Assembly: GCF_032118995.1 (NCBI RefSeq)
Contig: NC_092652.1
Span: 26,339,044 to 26,403,043, forward strand
Origin: Asterias amurensis
Lineage: Eukaryota; Echinodermata; Asteroidea; Forcipulatida; Asteriidae
Direction of reading: 5' to 3'
DNA: 64,000 nucleotides
Shown: positions 1 to 11,825 of the stretch, one piece after another
Position numbering within the stretch: position 1 is the first letter of the stretch
Layout: the number at the start of each line of letters is the position of its first letter
Translations under genes and position numbers: made by a program
The notes under the pieces: generated by a model
Database searches by the model: none
The model's input: only the letters and a program-made list of their open reading frames with translations
What the model was told of the DNA's origin: nothing

Positions 1-395
1 TCTCCGAAACCGTCCGGAAAGTGGACAAGCCAGGAATGGCATATTGTGTGGTGTGCAAGAGGGAGATTTAACGACGGCAAGCGGGGACAAGTGGCTCGCA
101 CCGACCATTGTAAGGTGGCAAAGCATCGGGAGTTGATTAAGTTGAGGAAAAGTAACTATTGTTTCCCAGGTAGTTATGAAATTTGCATAAAATTATTATT
201 CCCCCCCCAAAAAAAAAAAAAAAACGATTTTTTTTTTTTTTTTTTTTTTTTTTATTCTTTTTTTTTTTTTGGGGGGGGGGGATAATAATTTTATGCAAAT
301 TTCATAATTACCTGGACAACAATAGTTAGTTTTCCTCAACTTAATCAACTCCCAATGCTTTGCCACCTTCGAATTACGGTGCATACATAGGCAAG
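1..395. repeat. Foldback repeat with a decayed transposon-type zinc-finger remnant
   Basis: Positions 112-208 and 271-369 are long inverted copies of each other, separated by runs of A, T, C and G, so the stretch folds into a large hairpin. The outer left arm, read with one frameshift near position 68, gives CVVC, then a basic stretch, then HCKVAKH. That is a CxxC...H-x5-H arrangement like the small zinc fingers at the N-terminus of hAT-type transposase-derived proteins. The frameshift and lack of any continuing frame mark it as a dead fragment. The family assignment is inference from the motif alone. Confidence 0.5.
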
Positions 396-582
396 GTGTT
401 TTTTCCATGTTATTTTAGTTGTATAAAACACTCCACTTTGTCTTACATGCTAACAATGAACCTAAGAGCATAAAAAACCTCAACACTTTTTAGGGTACCA
501 TTGTGGGTCTCGAAAAGTTTCCTCTTTTTTTTTCATCGGGCAGTTGCATGCCTGATTCAGCCACCTATTTGACTGCACGTGG

Positions 583-765
583 CTCAGGCCTGGTACTTCA
601 CGGAGGCAACTAAGGCGATTGCCTCCATGTCCCTGGCCATTGCCTTGGTGCCATTGAAATGCTCTAGTATTTACAATTTCCTCATAGGGTGCCCTTTACC
701 AATGAGAACGTGCCTTGGTGCCCTTGCCCTTTCAGAAACGAATCTTAAACAGGCCTGTAAAGTAA
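583..765 (+). repeat. Dispersed repeat, 'gcctg...cttcacgg' family, copy 1
   Basis: This roughly 180-bp unit contains a cattgccttggtgcc-type core and a downstream cctttaccaa segment. It recurs at about 4332-4482, 20507-20690 and, inverted, 52806-52922. It is AT/GC mixed with no coding sense kept between copies, so it is a dispersed non-coding repeat of unknown class. Confidence 0.6.
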
Positions 766-863
766 ATGGGCCACATCGAAAAACCATACACGCTGTCGCC
801 ACCTGTAGATTTATTTCCAAGTACTTGACTCTATTCAGCCACCTACGGCAGACAACAACATAA

Positions 864-3396
864 CAAGCAAGTCAGTTTTTCAAATCATTCAAATCCCATT
901 TGAATATAGCTCAATCATTTCTTGCCGAAATAACATCCAATCTTTGCACTGCGTGGCTTGCAGATGGAGTGGGTTTTTTTCTACATTCCCTTCCTACAAA
1001 AAAAGAGATAGAAAATTGCTATATTTTTTTGTGTTCCTTGTGTAAATGTCTAGAGACTTAGAATAAAACAGTAAGCACGTTTTCACAAACTTAGAACTTA
1101 TTCGATTGAAACAGATTTATCAACCTCTTTTCGAGCGAAATTCAGTGTCAACTCAAAACAAAGTGACAAATCAAGATAGTGTCACAAATTGACACATTTG
1201 GAATTATTCAAAAACACCATGGCACGTTTTGTTGTAATGTAACCGAAAATTGTCCGGGAAACTGAGCATTTTTCACCGCGCGTGCCTGGCCAGCTCTACG
1301 GGCTTGATCGATGCATTACCCGGGTCTGGTTTGTGTCTCAGTGTCCACTCCAATTTACCCTTCACGTAAACAATGTCATCACGCAGGGTTTGAATTAGCT
1401 TTTGTCGCTAAACGGTAATACGAGTAATTACCAAAGTTACTGTACACGGGAAGAGGCGGGTACCCGACATGTATTTACAGACACTTAGAATGAGATTGAA
1501 TTTCTTCCAAATGTCAAGCATTGATATATGTGTGTTTCAATATTTGTTGCGTGATACATGGGTAATGATGATGTTCACACGCATGGGTTACAGAACAATC
1601 TTTGATAACTTCAGTTGAAGGTCAAATGCTCATGAAAACAAGATGGGTATTAGTCAGTGGTATTAGGTACTAACTAGGCCATAGACCCTGTACCGCCTCG
1701 TTTGTTTGTTTGTTGGAGTGTTTGTGTATCTGTTATGGTATGTTGAAGCCAAATTTTGTATTCATGAGTTCCAGTTTTTATTGACTTTATTTGTTTTTGG
1801 AAGAAAGGCTCTTTGCCTTTACCGCAAAACCCAACCAACTTGTGAGGCTGTCATCAAAAGGGTGATCGCGTTTCAATGACGACAGCAAAAAAACGGTTGA
1901 TGTTTTGTCATTTGATTTCATGCACAATCATGTGTTTATTTCGATTGCTGGGATTCAAATAGTGGTGGTGGCTGGAAAGTATTCAATAACAGTTGATTGT
2001 GCCTGTGCAAACAAAACCATTTGTTGTTATAAATAGTACCGCTATGAACATTATACAATAAAAATAGTTTGGATTCCAAAACTTGTTTCGTCTTTCAAAC
2101 TTAGGCTACCAAGAAGAGAAAAAACATGCCATAAAAATCGTTATGGCATAATATAATTTTTCTTGTAGTTTCAATTATTGAAAGTTTGGTAAGTCATGTT
2201 TTACTTAATCTGTTCCTATTGTGAAGTCAGTAAAGAAAGTTGGTGTGAGTAAGTAATGAAAGGGGCCGTCATGGCGTCAGTCAGTTTTAACGGCTCTCAA
2301 ATTTACAAATTGTGGTGGTTTGTGCTTCCATCTCAGACAAGGAATATCTGGGCCAGTATTTATTTACTTTCTAGATCTCAATAATTAGTTTCCGGTTCCA
2401 ACAATTAAGTGCACCTCCCACCTCAATAATCGGTGTATGTAGATGGCGTGTATTAATAACACACGTTTGTGTTTACTGTCTTGCCCCAATACAATCATTT
2501 TCAAATGTCCAGTTCCATGGTCGACTTTTCAGCAGAAAGTAATTCCTCATTTATAATAACTGATTCCTTTCCCTGGTCTCATTATATATTAATAGCCTAA
2601 CCTGATTTGCTCTCCATGAGGGAAAAGGGGCCGTCATGCTGCTACGAATCTGTAAAGAAAACTGTCCCAATTTCGGTCATAAACAAACATTTTGACTGAC
2701 CTAAATCTTCGCTCCATATCAGTTGAAAACACGACCCGACCCAGTTGGTCCCTATATCTTCCCCTTGTTCATTTTATGACAACAACTTGGAAATCTCAAG
2801 TCTATTCGGTCTTCATTACAAACCATTATGTACTTAGTTGTATCTAGTTCGTGCACAGTAGTTCCAACACTCTTGACTGTTAGAATTGTTGATTCATAGG
2901 ATTGCCTGGGGATAAGTAAATTGCTTTGCCGAAAAAGGTGTTAGTTTTCTGTGACCTTCTCCTGTTCATGCTATTTCAAAAGCTGGAATTTGATTGAGCA
3001 CCAAGCTTAACCTTTCAATGATTTGAATTTGGTTAACTCCTTTTGTCAAAACCAACAATTTAGAGTGGGTTTTTTTCTTTTTCAGTGGTTGAATCCATCT
3101 CTATTACCAGTGGTTGAATAGTAATCATTTTGTAAAGTGAGTAATAATATGTCGTTGCTGGGTGTTTTGGGTGGGATTCTTTCATCAGATTTCGTCTATA
3201 GCTACTACTGTTATAATGGGTATGCCATACAACTGTTCAAAAAAAAATAGTTATTATGACTTGACGTTTCTACCCTATCCTGGGTCTTTCTCTAAGGCAT
3301 ATGGAGAAATTGTTACAATTTCGTTGATATTAAAATTTGGTTTGCGGTACTTGCCAGGTAGAAGTTGTTATACTCCGCTGTATAGTATAGTAAAAC
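864..3396. other. Intronic/non-coding stretch, no gene seen
   Basis: About 2.5 kb of AT-rich DNA with stops in all frames and no tRNA or clear inverted-repeat element. It should belong to the intron (or 5' flank) upstream of the homeodomain exon at 6109, because that exon starts at a splice acceptor and no Hox first exon is found to its left. Confidence 0.5.
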
Positions 3397-3506
3397 TTAA
3401 AGGCAGTGGACACTATTGGTAATTACTCAATTGTATCCATATGTTGAGATACACCAAGTGAGCAGACTGATCTTTGACACTTACCAATAGTATCCACTGG
3501 CTTTAA
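3397..3506. mobile_element. Internally deleted MITE of the TTAAAGGCAGTGG family
   Basis: Both termini of the window's commonest MITE are present (TTAAAGGCAGTGGACAC at the left, its inverse at the right), but the internal 280 bp are missing, leaving about 110 bp. Full copies are near 380-395 bp. Internal deletion with both ends kept is typical of non-autonomous DNA transposons. Confidence 0.75.
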
Positions 3507-4331
3507 ATATAGCAATACAGTTAATACACACATGGTGTTACCGCAAACCAAATATACATTGTTACCTCACCATGCAATGCCTCAAATCCCATAGTATACG
3601 TTTATATCGCATTAAGTTAAAATTTTTATCTATTAAACACCCTGGTGTTCAATCTGCGTTATTGAAAACACTGTCGAGCTGTTAAAACAATAGACACACA
3701 GCTCAAATCTAAAATTGTTTGTAACTTAAGCATACTAGAAACTGCAGTATGTGTGAAAAATCAATCTGCAAGGTTTGGCTAGTTTTTACAATTAGTTAGG
3801 CACCAAATTTGTAGTGTGGGGAAATTTTTAGAAACCAACTCAGCAGCTTGAAGCAAAACGAAACGTAAACATGTAATAACAAAAGAGCCACAAATCCCTA
3901 CTCTCGGCAAGGAAACAACATCAAAGACACTTTAGTTGAATGTATTGGTTTTTATGGGAGAAAAATATTTTGAAAACATGGCAGGTTTTTTTTTGCTGGT
4001 GCGTCTCCAATCACCCTTAACGCCTCCCATCACATGCCCGTCGAGCCGCACCGCGTCTCGGTTGGCTGATCTCGGTGTAGGGAGCTGGATCGTATGGGTG
4101 GAGAAACATTCCTAATGGTGTTTGGGGGGAAATGCATAATGCGGACTGTTTGTAGCGAAAGGGCAAGGGGAATGTACTAATGTGAAGAATTCAATGTGAA
4201 CTCGAAATTTGGATTAGGTAAATAGTGATTTCTAAGGGTTAAACGGTAGTTTTTAGAAATCCTAAATTGACTTTATATAGATTGATGTGATGTTACTGTA
4301 CATGTATATAAAGACCACATACTTGTTCAAG

Positions 4332-4482
4332 CCTGATAATTCACGGCGGCAACGAAGGCGATTGCTTCCATGCCCCCGGTCATTGCCTTGGTGCCCTTGA
4401 AATGCTCCAGTAGAAATTTACAAATTCCTCATAGGATGCCCTTTACCAAGGAGAAAATACCTTGGCGCCCTTGCCCTTTTTA
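4332..4482 (+). repeat. Dispersed repeat, 'gcctg...cttcacgg' family, copy 2
   Basis: This shares with the copy at 583-765 the cttcacgg...gcaac start, the cattgccttggtgccctt core and the ccctttaccaaggag end. Its divergence from the other copies indicates old insertions. Confidence 0.6.
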
Positions 4483-4876
4483 AAGGGGTAAAAACATGGA
4501 CATTTGAAGAAAAAAAACGCTTACTTTTCCTGAACCTTTTAATAATGTAACCTTTTGAACATTTTAGTTGGTTTACTGAAATGTGCAGTTAGTCACGTCT
4601 CAGTAGGCTTGCGTGTTTTGTTGCATGTTTCATCATGATATTATTTGTCATGTTATTAAGGCAATAATGTGCTAATCTTACTGTATCCTTATTTGAAAGC
4701 GATAATGCATCATTGGATTTTTGGCGGAATAAATCTTGTTTCCTTCTTCAAAATTTCAATAAACAGCCAATACATGTGATTTCAACAACATCAACAACTC
4801 ATCAACGTTTTAGTGCACATTTGGTGGGGTTTGTGTACTTAAATATTCTTACTTCGATCGCTGCAATCAAAATAAC

Positions 4877-5270
4877 TTAAAGACAGTGGACACTATTGGT
4901 AATTACTCAAAATAATTATAATGTATTAGCATAAAACCTTATTTGGTAACGAGTAATGGGGAGAGGTTGCTAGTATAAAACATTGCGAAAAAAGGCTCTC
5001 TCTGAAGTAACTAGTTTTCGAGAACGAAGTAATTTTCCACGAATTTGATTTCGAGACCGCAGAATTAGATTTTGAGGTCTCGAAATCAAGCACCTGAAAG
5101 CACACAACTTCGTGTGACAAGGGTGTTTTTCTTTCTTTATTATCTCGCAACTTCGACGACCAATTGAGTTCAAATTGTCACAGCTTTTCTTTTCTTTTTT
5201 GCATATAATGAGATACACCAAGTGAGAAGACTGGTCTTTGACAATTTCCAATAGTGTCCAATGTCTTTAA
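4877..5270. mobile_element. Full-length MITE, TTAAAGG(C/A)CAGTGG family
   Basis: The element starts with TTAAAGACAGTGGACACTA and ends with the near-inverse ending CTTTAA, about 394 bp. A second inner palindrome sits in the middle (tttgaggtctcgaaatca and its complement). The TTAA at both ends may be a target duplication, as in piggyBac-type insertion, or part of the terminal inverted repeat; the palindromic sequence does not distinguish these. There is no transposase. Confidence 0.85.
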
Positions 5271-6108
5271 CGATGATAATTAATCTTATGCAATTTAATT
5301 GACTTTGATACATTTAAGATGGGAATAGTTTTTGGGATTATTGGTACATGGACTTCAAAATCAAAGAGCCTTTAGTTTGACACTGTTCAAGTTTTTCCTA
5401 AAGTCCTGAATATTTTACCGTAAGTGAGCCGCGAAACTGTTCCTAGAAAAAGAAGGTAGACTTTTTATGATTCTATTATGACAAAATAGTGTCAATGGTG
5501 TTTGCCCATCGTCAATAAAGCCTAACCACAACAAGTCACATGTATATTGGTTATCCTTGTACGTGGGCTAACTAGACCAATAATCAATATTTGTCTGCGG
5601 TGAGCGTGTACTAAAATAAATATACTAAAAATATAGATTGTATCCAAACCATTGCCAACTCGACCTTATTGACTGATTGACTCATACACGAGTTATTATC
5701 TGAAGAACAAAGTCGACAGACAGTAACACTTTGAAATCTGACTTTGTTAGATTGTGCTTTGCTGATGTGTCAGTCATCAGTTATTTTAGTTAACTGTTTG
5801 TGATTCAAAAAATTGATATATTTTTGTTTTTTATAAATATGTTCACATCAGTATTCAAAGGAATTATACAGGATCAGTAGTGCCGACAAACAATCACAAC
5901 TGGGCTGATTTATCACCAGAGCTAAGATTGAGTATTGGGTTCAGTTCTTTCATTAGATAATCAGCAGCAGATATGGGTTCCATTCTAGACTCAGATCGCT
6001 TCTTGCTCTGTCATTGAATCAGGAAAAACATTCCCTTCTGACCAAATGATAAAGAAATTGGTTTCCAAGGTTACTTATGATTGGATTGTTTTCTTTCCAT
6101 TGCTACAG
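5271..6108 (+). other. 3' end of Hox gene A intron with acceptor
   Basis: The stretch ends in a polypyrimidine tract and acceptor (ttctttccattgctacag at 6091-6108) directly before the homeodomain exon. No other feature is visible in it. Confidence 0.7.
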
Positions 6109-6521
6109 GTGGTGCATCATCTTGCAGCCTGCTCGCCACATTCACGACCACACCAAGACGTACAAAGCGCCGACCGTACTCCAAGTTTCAAATCTACGAA
6201 TTGGAGAAAGAATTCCAGGCGAATATGTATCTGACACGGGACAGGAGGTCGAAGTTATCCCACACCCTCAGCTTGACGGAGAGGCAGATTAAGATTTGGT
6301 TTCAGAACCGGAGGATGAAGCTCAAGAAAGTCAACGAGAAGGAGAAGAAGTGTCCGGATGGTGAGCCCGCCAAAAAGAAGATGTCGTCTGCTCAGAGCGG
6401 TCAAGTTCAACAACAGCATTTGGGTAATCATGGTCACCAGGGTCAACACATGAGCCAAGGCCACTCCCAACATGGTTCACATGTAATCTCATTATCGCAT
6501 AGTACTGTACTGAACCGGTAA
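6109..6521 (+). CDS. Hox11/13: Posterior Hox protein (Hox11/13 type), homeodomain exon; gene A, 5' partial
   Basis: This last exon of a Hox transcription factor has 413 nt and a TAA stop. It opens at the acceptor ending at 6108 with two bases of a split codon (phase 1), as in gene B. The 60-residue homeodomain is coded by 6156-6335: it begins [10 protein letters not shown], has the helix-3 core [10 protein letters not shown] with W48, F49 and N51, and carries the LTRDRR signature of posterior Hox proteins. A His/Gln-rich tail of about 60 residues follows. The protein should bind AT-rich DNA in the nucleus and pattern posterior or larval tissues. Exon 1 is not found in the 6.1 kb upstream, so it lies outside the window; gene B's intron is 7.3 kb, so this is plausible. 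Paralogue letter is uncertain: if the terminal Hox gene is B (see there), A would be 11/13b. An AATAAA at 809-814 of the 6-kb block (6809-6814) is a possible polyadenylation signal. Confidence 0.95.
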
Positions 6522-7218
6522 AAAGAACTGTTGAATTTTGGGGTGTGCCAAAACAAAATTACCCAAACTGCTTCATGACGTAGTCCATCGAAAGCCTTCA
6601 AATTGTAGAAATTAACTTCGCCAAATACATGTAGACACATCAAGCCAAACTCTGTGGTGTCATATTAATAATTATGTTCTGCTTTATAAATGTTGAACTT
6701 TTAATTTCGTTATTTTGAGAGAAAAACGCATAACGTCCCTATAGCAACAGATATCCGTTGGAACATTATCATGCAACCATGCTTATTTTGTTTTCTTTTA
6801 TAAAGTCAAATAAAACACGCTTAAAGGCCTTTTCACACTAGGCAACTTTTACAGGCAACCAACTGCAGTGCATGATACAGGACCACTTTGGTAGCACATA
6901 ATATAAAATTTTCCAAAACAATGTCTTTCGGTCCTCAGGAAAAATTTGAAGAATGTAATGCCTTTCCTTCTTGGTGTAACATGGCCTCGTGTGACATAGC
7001 CCAAAGATTTCATGCAACAATCTTATCCTACTCTATAAGAAGCAAGGCCTGTTGATCTCGTGTCTTGAAAACCAAACAAATGCATCCTTGGCTGGTAGAA
7101 AAATCACGGCAGTACGACAATTCTGGTAATATTGTACATGTCACATTAATAGGTTTTAATTTTTAATATGGGATAAAGAATATTATTTTGTTTTACCCTA
7201 ACACCGATGGGTTTAAAC
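6522..7218. other. 3' UTR and flank of Hox gene A
   Basis: No coding potential. Positions about 6822-7010 contain ccttttcacactaggcaac and the loosely inverse ggcctcgtgtgacatag, which suggests a decayed inverted-repeat element related to the short one at 9908-10000. Confidence 0.4.
6809..6814 (+). terminator. Possible polyadenylation signal of Hox gene A
   Basis: An AATAAA hexamer lies 288 nt after the stop codon and just before a short inverted-repeat element starting near 6822. Other AATAAA sites follow further on (for example near 9145 and 9200), so the true 3' end is not decided by sequence. Confidence 0.3.
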
Positions 7219-7415
7219 ACTGTATACTCAGTAGCTTTCCGAGTTCTGTGTAAGAATCGTTGCTAAACCATAAGAATGCGAACTAGCTACCGGGCAATCT
7301 CGGTGGTCTAATTGGTAAGACACCTGCTCTGGATTGGCAAAGGTCTGGGTTCGAATCCCTTTTTTTTTCGATTTTATTGTTTTACAGAACCCGGGAAAGT
7401 ACTGAGTATACAGTG
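7219..7415. mobile_element. 197-bp element with perfect 16-bp terminal inverted repeats carrying a tRNA-like SINE core
   Basis: CACTGTATACTCAGTA at 7219-7234 is the exact complement of TACTGAGTATACAGTG at 7400-7415. Inside, about 7296-7360, is a tRNA-derived segment with an A-box-like stretch (ggtctaattggtaagacacc) and a perfect B-box (GGTTCGAATCC), followed by a T-run that could stop RNA polymerase III. The tRNA part has no good acceptor stem, so it is a SINE or pseudogene, not a tRNA gene. Confidence 0.65.
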
Positions 7416-8364
7416 CTTACACACAATAGGTGCAAGGGTAACCCAAAATGAATTATCATATAAATTTAAAATAAATTAATAGTTGTGCTAGTCATTACTT
7501 ACTATTCTTAGCCTGGAGAATCTGTAAATATTCACCGCATTTTGTGTTTTATGGTTGGAAATCAGAGAATACTGGAAAAGAAATGGTGTATGAATAATTT
7601 CGGTAAAAGGTTTCATTTGTACATAACTTGAACCTCGGCTTGTATTTTGGGGAATGTAATTAATTACGATTTCTTTTTAACTCTGTTAAGTTATCGCCAT
7701 TCATAGGCATTTTGATATTTTTGTCTGTAAAGAAGCGAAAGTATGTGTAAATTGTTAGTGGATACTTTTGCTTATTTCTCCTGAAGTGTCAATTTCTCTT
7801 TGCGGATTTTCATTTTTTTTATTTAAATATTTTCATTAAAATAACAACTCATGTGAATTATCAAGTAAGTGCCTATCATAGCAGTATGTTGATTTAAAAT
7901 GTATTACCTTTCGCTCTTAATTTTTAAATTTCCACTCCAACTTTTTAAAATAAGATTCTTGTAGCTGCAGGCAGCTTTTCCTTAAACTTAAGGAACTGGA
8001 GAAGATTGCGAATAATTTAAACGTTTATTGTTTTCTTCATATTTTGACACCTCTCTTTTTTTAATTGGGGCTAGGCTGGCTCCTATTGTTTATACCGTTA
8101 CATCATCATTCATTAATATCCAGTTTCCTGCATGTGTTTATTATACGTCAAAATCTGTCGTCAGATAAGGGTTTTTTCTGGACGATTTGACTGCAATAAA
8201 CTCAGAATAGTTATAACTGGATGCCGAACTGAAACATAAGTCAATGTTGTATTGTTTGTTTCTAAATTTCAAACTGTACAAGATGAAAAAGGATTTGTCT
8301 GGGATGCATTGTTGGTTCGTTAGTAAACTAATTAGTATAATATTAATGCAACTGTTTACCTCTT
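7416..8364. other. Intergenic stretch, nothing recognised
   Basis: AT-rich DNA with short T-runs and no open frame, tRNA or inverted repeat that I can support. Confidence 0.4.
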
Positions 8365-8737
8365 AAAGCCATTGGACACTTTCGGTACAGAAAAAAAAAA
8401 TAAAAGTTCACAGATTTACAAATAACTTACAGGGTTTAAAGAAGGTAATGGTGAAAGACTTCTCTTGAAATATTATTCCATGGAAAGCTTTACTTTTCGA
8501 GAAAACATTAAAATAATATCATTTCTCGATATCGAGAATTACGGATTTATATTAAACACATGTCATGACACGGCGAAACGTGCGGAGACAAGGGTGGGTT
8601 TTCCCGTTATTTTCTCCCGACTCCGATGACCGATTGAGCCTAAATTTTCACAGGTTTGGTATTTTATATATAAGTTGTGATAAACAAAGTGTAGGCCTTG
8701 TACATTACTGTTTGCCGAAAGTGTCCAATGGCTTTAA
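8365..8737. mobile_element. MITE, AAAGCCATTGGACACTTTCGG family, copy 1
   Basis: The ends are TTAAAGCCATTGGACACTTT and its inverse aaagtgtccaatggcttta. The interior holds tcgatatcga and a cgtgcggagacaaggg segment and cannot code for a transposase. A shorter relative is at 20793-21086. The ends share the TTAAAG start with the commoner MITE family although the inner sequence differs. Confidence 0.85.
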
Positions 8738-9907
8738 GGTAATATGTATTTTAGATTGACATATTTATGGTTTCTGCAGTTTACTCCATGAGTGAGCTTT
8801 CAATGTTTTGTTTCTTACATGAAGACTGATTGATACCAAGTTCCTTAAAAACTTTCGCAAAAATATCCCTACCCTCTTTTTCTTCTATCCAGACCAACTG
8901 TTGAAACATTACACAATACATGTAGTTTTGTGGGGGAGGGGGGATCAACGACATAAAGAATAGTTTACTGAGAATGGCTGCCTGATCGTGTCCCTAAATC
9001 TTTTGAGAGTAATGAGTGACCCAGACCCACTTTTGTATTGACGAAATTCCCGGCTATTAAATATTTTATGCCCGCATAGCAAACAAAACAGTTTCCTTTT
9101 CTCTGTATTCATTTTTAAGCTTTGTAAGGATTTGATGTTGAAATAAACAAACTCGATGTAAATATTTTTGTTCTGTAATCAGATTGTATATTGCGTAGTG
9201 AATAAAACAAATACTGTATATATCTGAAAGTCAAAAAGTGTGTTTGGTGTAGATTCATTACATGTTACTGTATGTCTAACTTATAAATGTTTTGTTTACC
9301 CGCTTGCACCAATGTGTATTTTAAAAGCACTGTTTTCTCAGTACCAGAGATGATAAAAACATAGGCAAATCACTCGGTGGGATTTTCACAGATTTGGGGA
9401 ATAAAGGGTAAAAATATATTTGTTTACCCCCGATGCAAAAATTAGTATCTATTAAAGTCTAACATGTGTTTTTATCCCTCTCATTTGCTACGATTAATGT
9501 CATAAAATATTAATTTGCTCGTTTTGGAGAAAGAGAATATCCATGAACTAGGGGCCTTTGAGGGAACCTGTGTACCAAAATTAGAATTGTCACGCTGCGG
9601 GCTGCCTTAAATTGAATAGTAAAATGAATATTTATTGGACCAATGGTTAGAATCTTTAGCCGCTTATTCAGACCATGAAATTGATATCGTCTCTGGGTGA
9701 GGGCCTTCTGTTAATCTCACACCATGCTCATAATACTGCGGATCCGTCATGCACGCTTGCCCCTTTCCACTAACCTTTTTCCTAGTTTTAGTAATGCCAA
9801 CTAAAGGGAAAGATAATATTCAATGTTGTTGAATGCCAAACTTTGATGTAACGTTCACTTTGTTGTAATGAAAGAGTGAAATATTTACAAAGAAGGTGGA
9901 GAAATAA

Positions 9908-10000
9908 GCCCCTTTCACACGAGAGCAATCTAGCAAGGGTCCCTTGCTAAATTGTAGCTTGTTTGTCTAAAATTTTACAAAATGTACCTCGTGTGAAAGG
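9908..10000. mobile_element. Short 93-bp inverted-repeat element
   Basis: Left end cccctttcacacgag and right end ctcgtgtgaaaggg are inverse copies flanking a short interior. This is a typical minimal MITE. Confidence 0.6.
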
Positions 10001-10678
10001 GTAACAATTGCTGTACTGTCCAGTATCCCTGGTGAAATACTTCCAAACATTGCTACATCTTACATGTACATGTACTGTTTATTTCTTTCATCTGTTTATT
10101 AGATATTTTGTGTACAAAGCTAAAGCTGTACCTGCCCCTTTTTCGTTTCCTTGTTTTCGCAACGGTGCTAAACTGCGTGTGCCCCCCCCCCCCCCACTCC
10201 AACCCAAAATAATAAATTTAAAACAGGGGGGAAGGAGGTGATTTGAAGTCAATATTAATAAAAGATAGCCCTAACAGACGACGATTTAAAAACCGTTCTG
10301 CCGTCAATGATTAACACTAAACGCCGTGAAAAGAAAACTGTGACAACTTTATAACTGACCGGGGAAATTGTTTAAAACCAGCCAGGGCAAAATTCGAGAC
10401 ATGTTGAAGCACAGACACTGACCCCCTTCAACGTTTTTTCCTCAATAGTAGATTAAAAGGTTGTTCCTCAATAGTGGATTGTAAATATTTTTTTGAGGAA
10501 AAACAGTTTTTAAAACCATGGCAGAATATCTCAAAGTTACAATCGCTGTGTCAATGATGAATAAAAAGTGCCTGAATTTGTCAAATACAAGATTGACAAT
10601 GAATTACTCAATACTTATCTGTGCTTTACTTGGTTCGGTGTATTTGGACCAAAAATGTATTTTTGGTACGGTGTATTT
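10001..10678. other. Intergenic stretch with a C-tract
   Basis: A run of about 14 C lies near 10183. No gene, tRNA or element boundary can be supported here. Confidence 0.4.
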
Positions 10679-11300
10679 GTAACAAAAAAATGCACCCACT
10701 AACTCGCGATTGTGGCTGTACATATACATTTAACGATCGCTTGCTGGGCTGGCTTTTAGTACATGTGTACTGTTTACCCAGACATAAGCTGACCGACGAG
10801 AGTACCAGATTTTACGGGTGGAAAATACAGACCTTTTCGGTGTTTTTTCCACAAAAATCACATACAAGGAGTACTCAATTTGTCAGTTGCTTATTGTAAC
10901 AACAAGTGCACCCACGAACTCGCGATTGTGGCTGTTCACACATTAAGCAATCGCTTGCTGGGCTTGCGTTTACATTTACCCACATGTACATGTAAGTTGA
11001 ACGATGAGAGTACCAGATAAAACGGGTGGAAAACACAGACTTCTTTCGGTGTTTTTCAAAAACAAAATCGAATACAAGATTTACAAAGGAATACTCCATA
11101 TTTATCAGTCGCTCATTTGATGTCTTTGTAACAAAAAGTGCACCCAAGCTTGTGGCTGTACACATACTTAAAGATCGCTATTGGCTGGATTGATAATACG
11201 TGTGTACTGTTTACCAAAGTTGACCTACGAGAGTACCAGATTCCACGGGTGGAAAACTGAGACCTTTTCGGTGTTTTTCCCAAACTCGGTTAAGGCCAAG
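10679..11300. repeat. Three-unit tandem repeat, about 170-230 bp per unit
   Basis: Units start near 10679, 10900 and 11133. Each begins with a run of A then tgcaccca, continues through cgattgtggctgt, a gatcgct...tggct segment, cgagagtaccagat, and cgggtggaaa...acagac, and ends in ttttcggtgtttttc. Units are diverged by substitutions and small indels, so the array is old. No open frame is shared by the three units. Confidence 0.8.
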
Positions 11301-11649
11301 TCATGGAACATTTTAGTCCCCCACATGTGTCTTAGTGATTCACGACCACTGCACCGTCCGAGAGTAATATTTTAATTAGTCAGTGACGTGTAAGCCACGC
11401 CTCTTGCCCCCCCTTGAGAGCCTAGGGGGCAACCCGCTGAAGTCTGCTGAGGTTTAGAGACAGGAAAAACACACACGTCCAATTTATCTGAAAAATAATT
11501 CATTTTTACAGGTGAAATAATCCATCGGTTTCGATTGGAGTTTTTAGATTTTATTATTAGTTTAACATCTTAAGATCTGGATATTGTTTTCATAATTTAT
11601 GCAAACTTTTGACAAACCGAGAACAGCATCTAGAATGGCTGAAGAGTAC

Positions 11650-11825
11650 TGGGCCCAATTTCATAAAGTCTGTAAGCATTGCTAAGAATAGAAAACTCTC
11701 GCTAGGTATGTCACCAGCCAAACGGTTTACAATATTGCAACTGGTGCCCACTCCTTGTTGTCATAGCAAAGATGTTGGCTATTTGCTAAGCAGTATTTTC
11801 TGATTAACAGCTTTGAGATTGGGAC
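11650..11825. mobile_element. Decayed MITE, GGGCCCAATTTCAT family
   Basis: The left end gggcccaatttcataaag and right end ctttgagattgggaccc are degenerate inverses. The motif gctaagca found inside is shared with the intact copy at 17586-17812. Confidence 0.55.

Noticed and set aside
6046..6521. Starting the Hox gene A protein at an ATG at 6046 or 6081
   Set aside because: Those ATGs lie in the intron, upstream of a strong acceptor at 6107-6108; the conserved residues begin after it.
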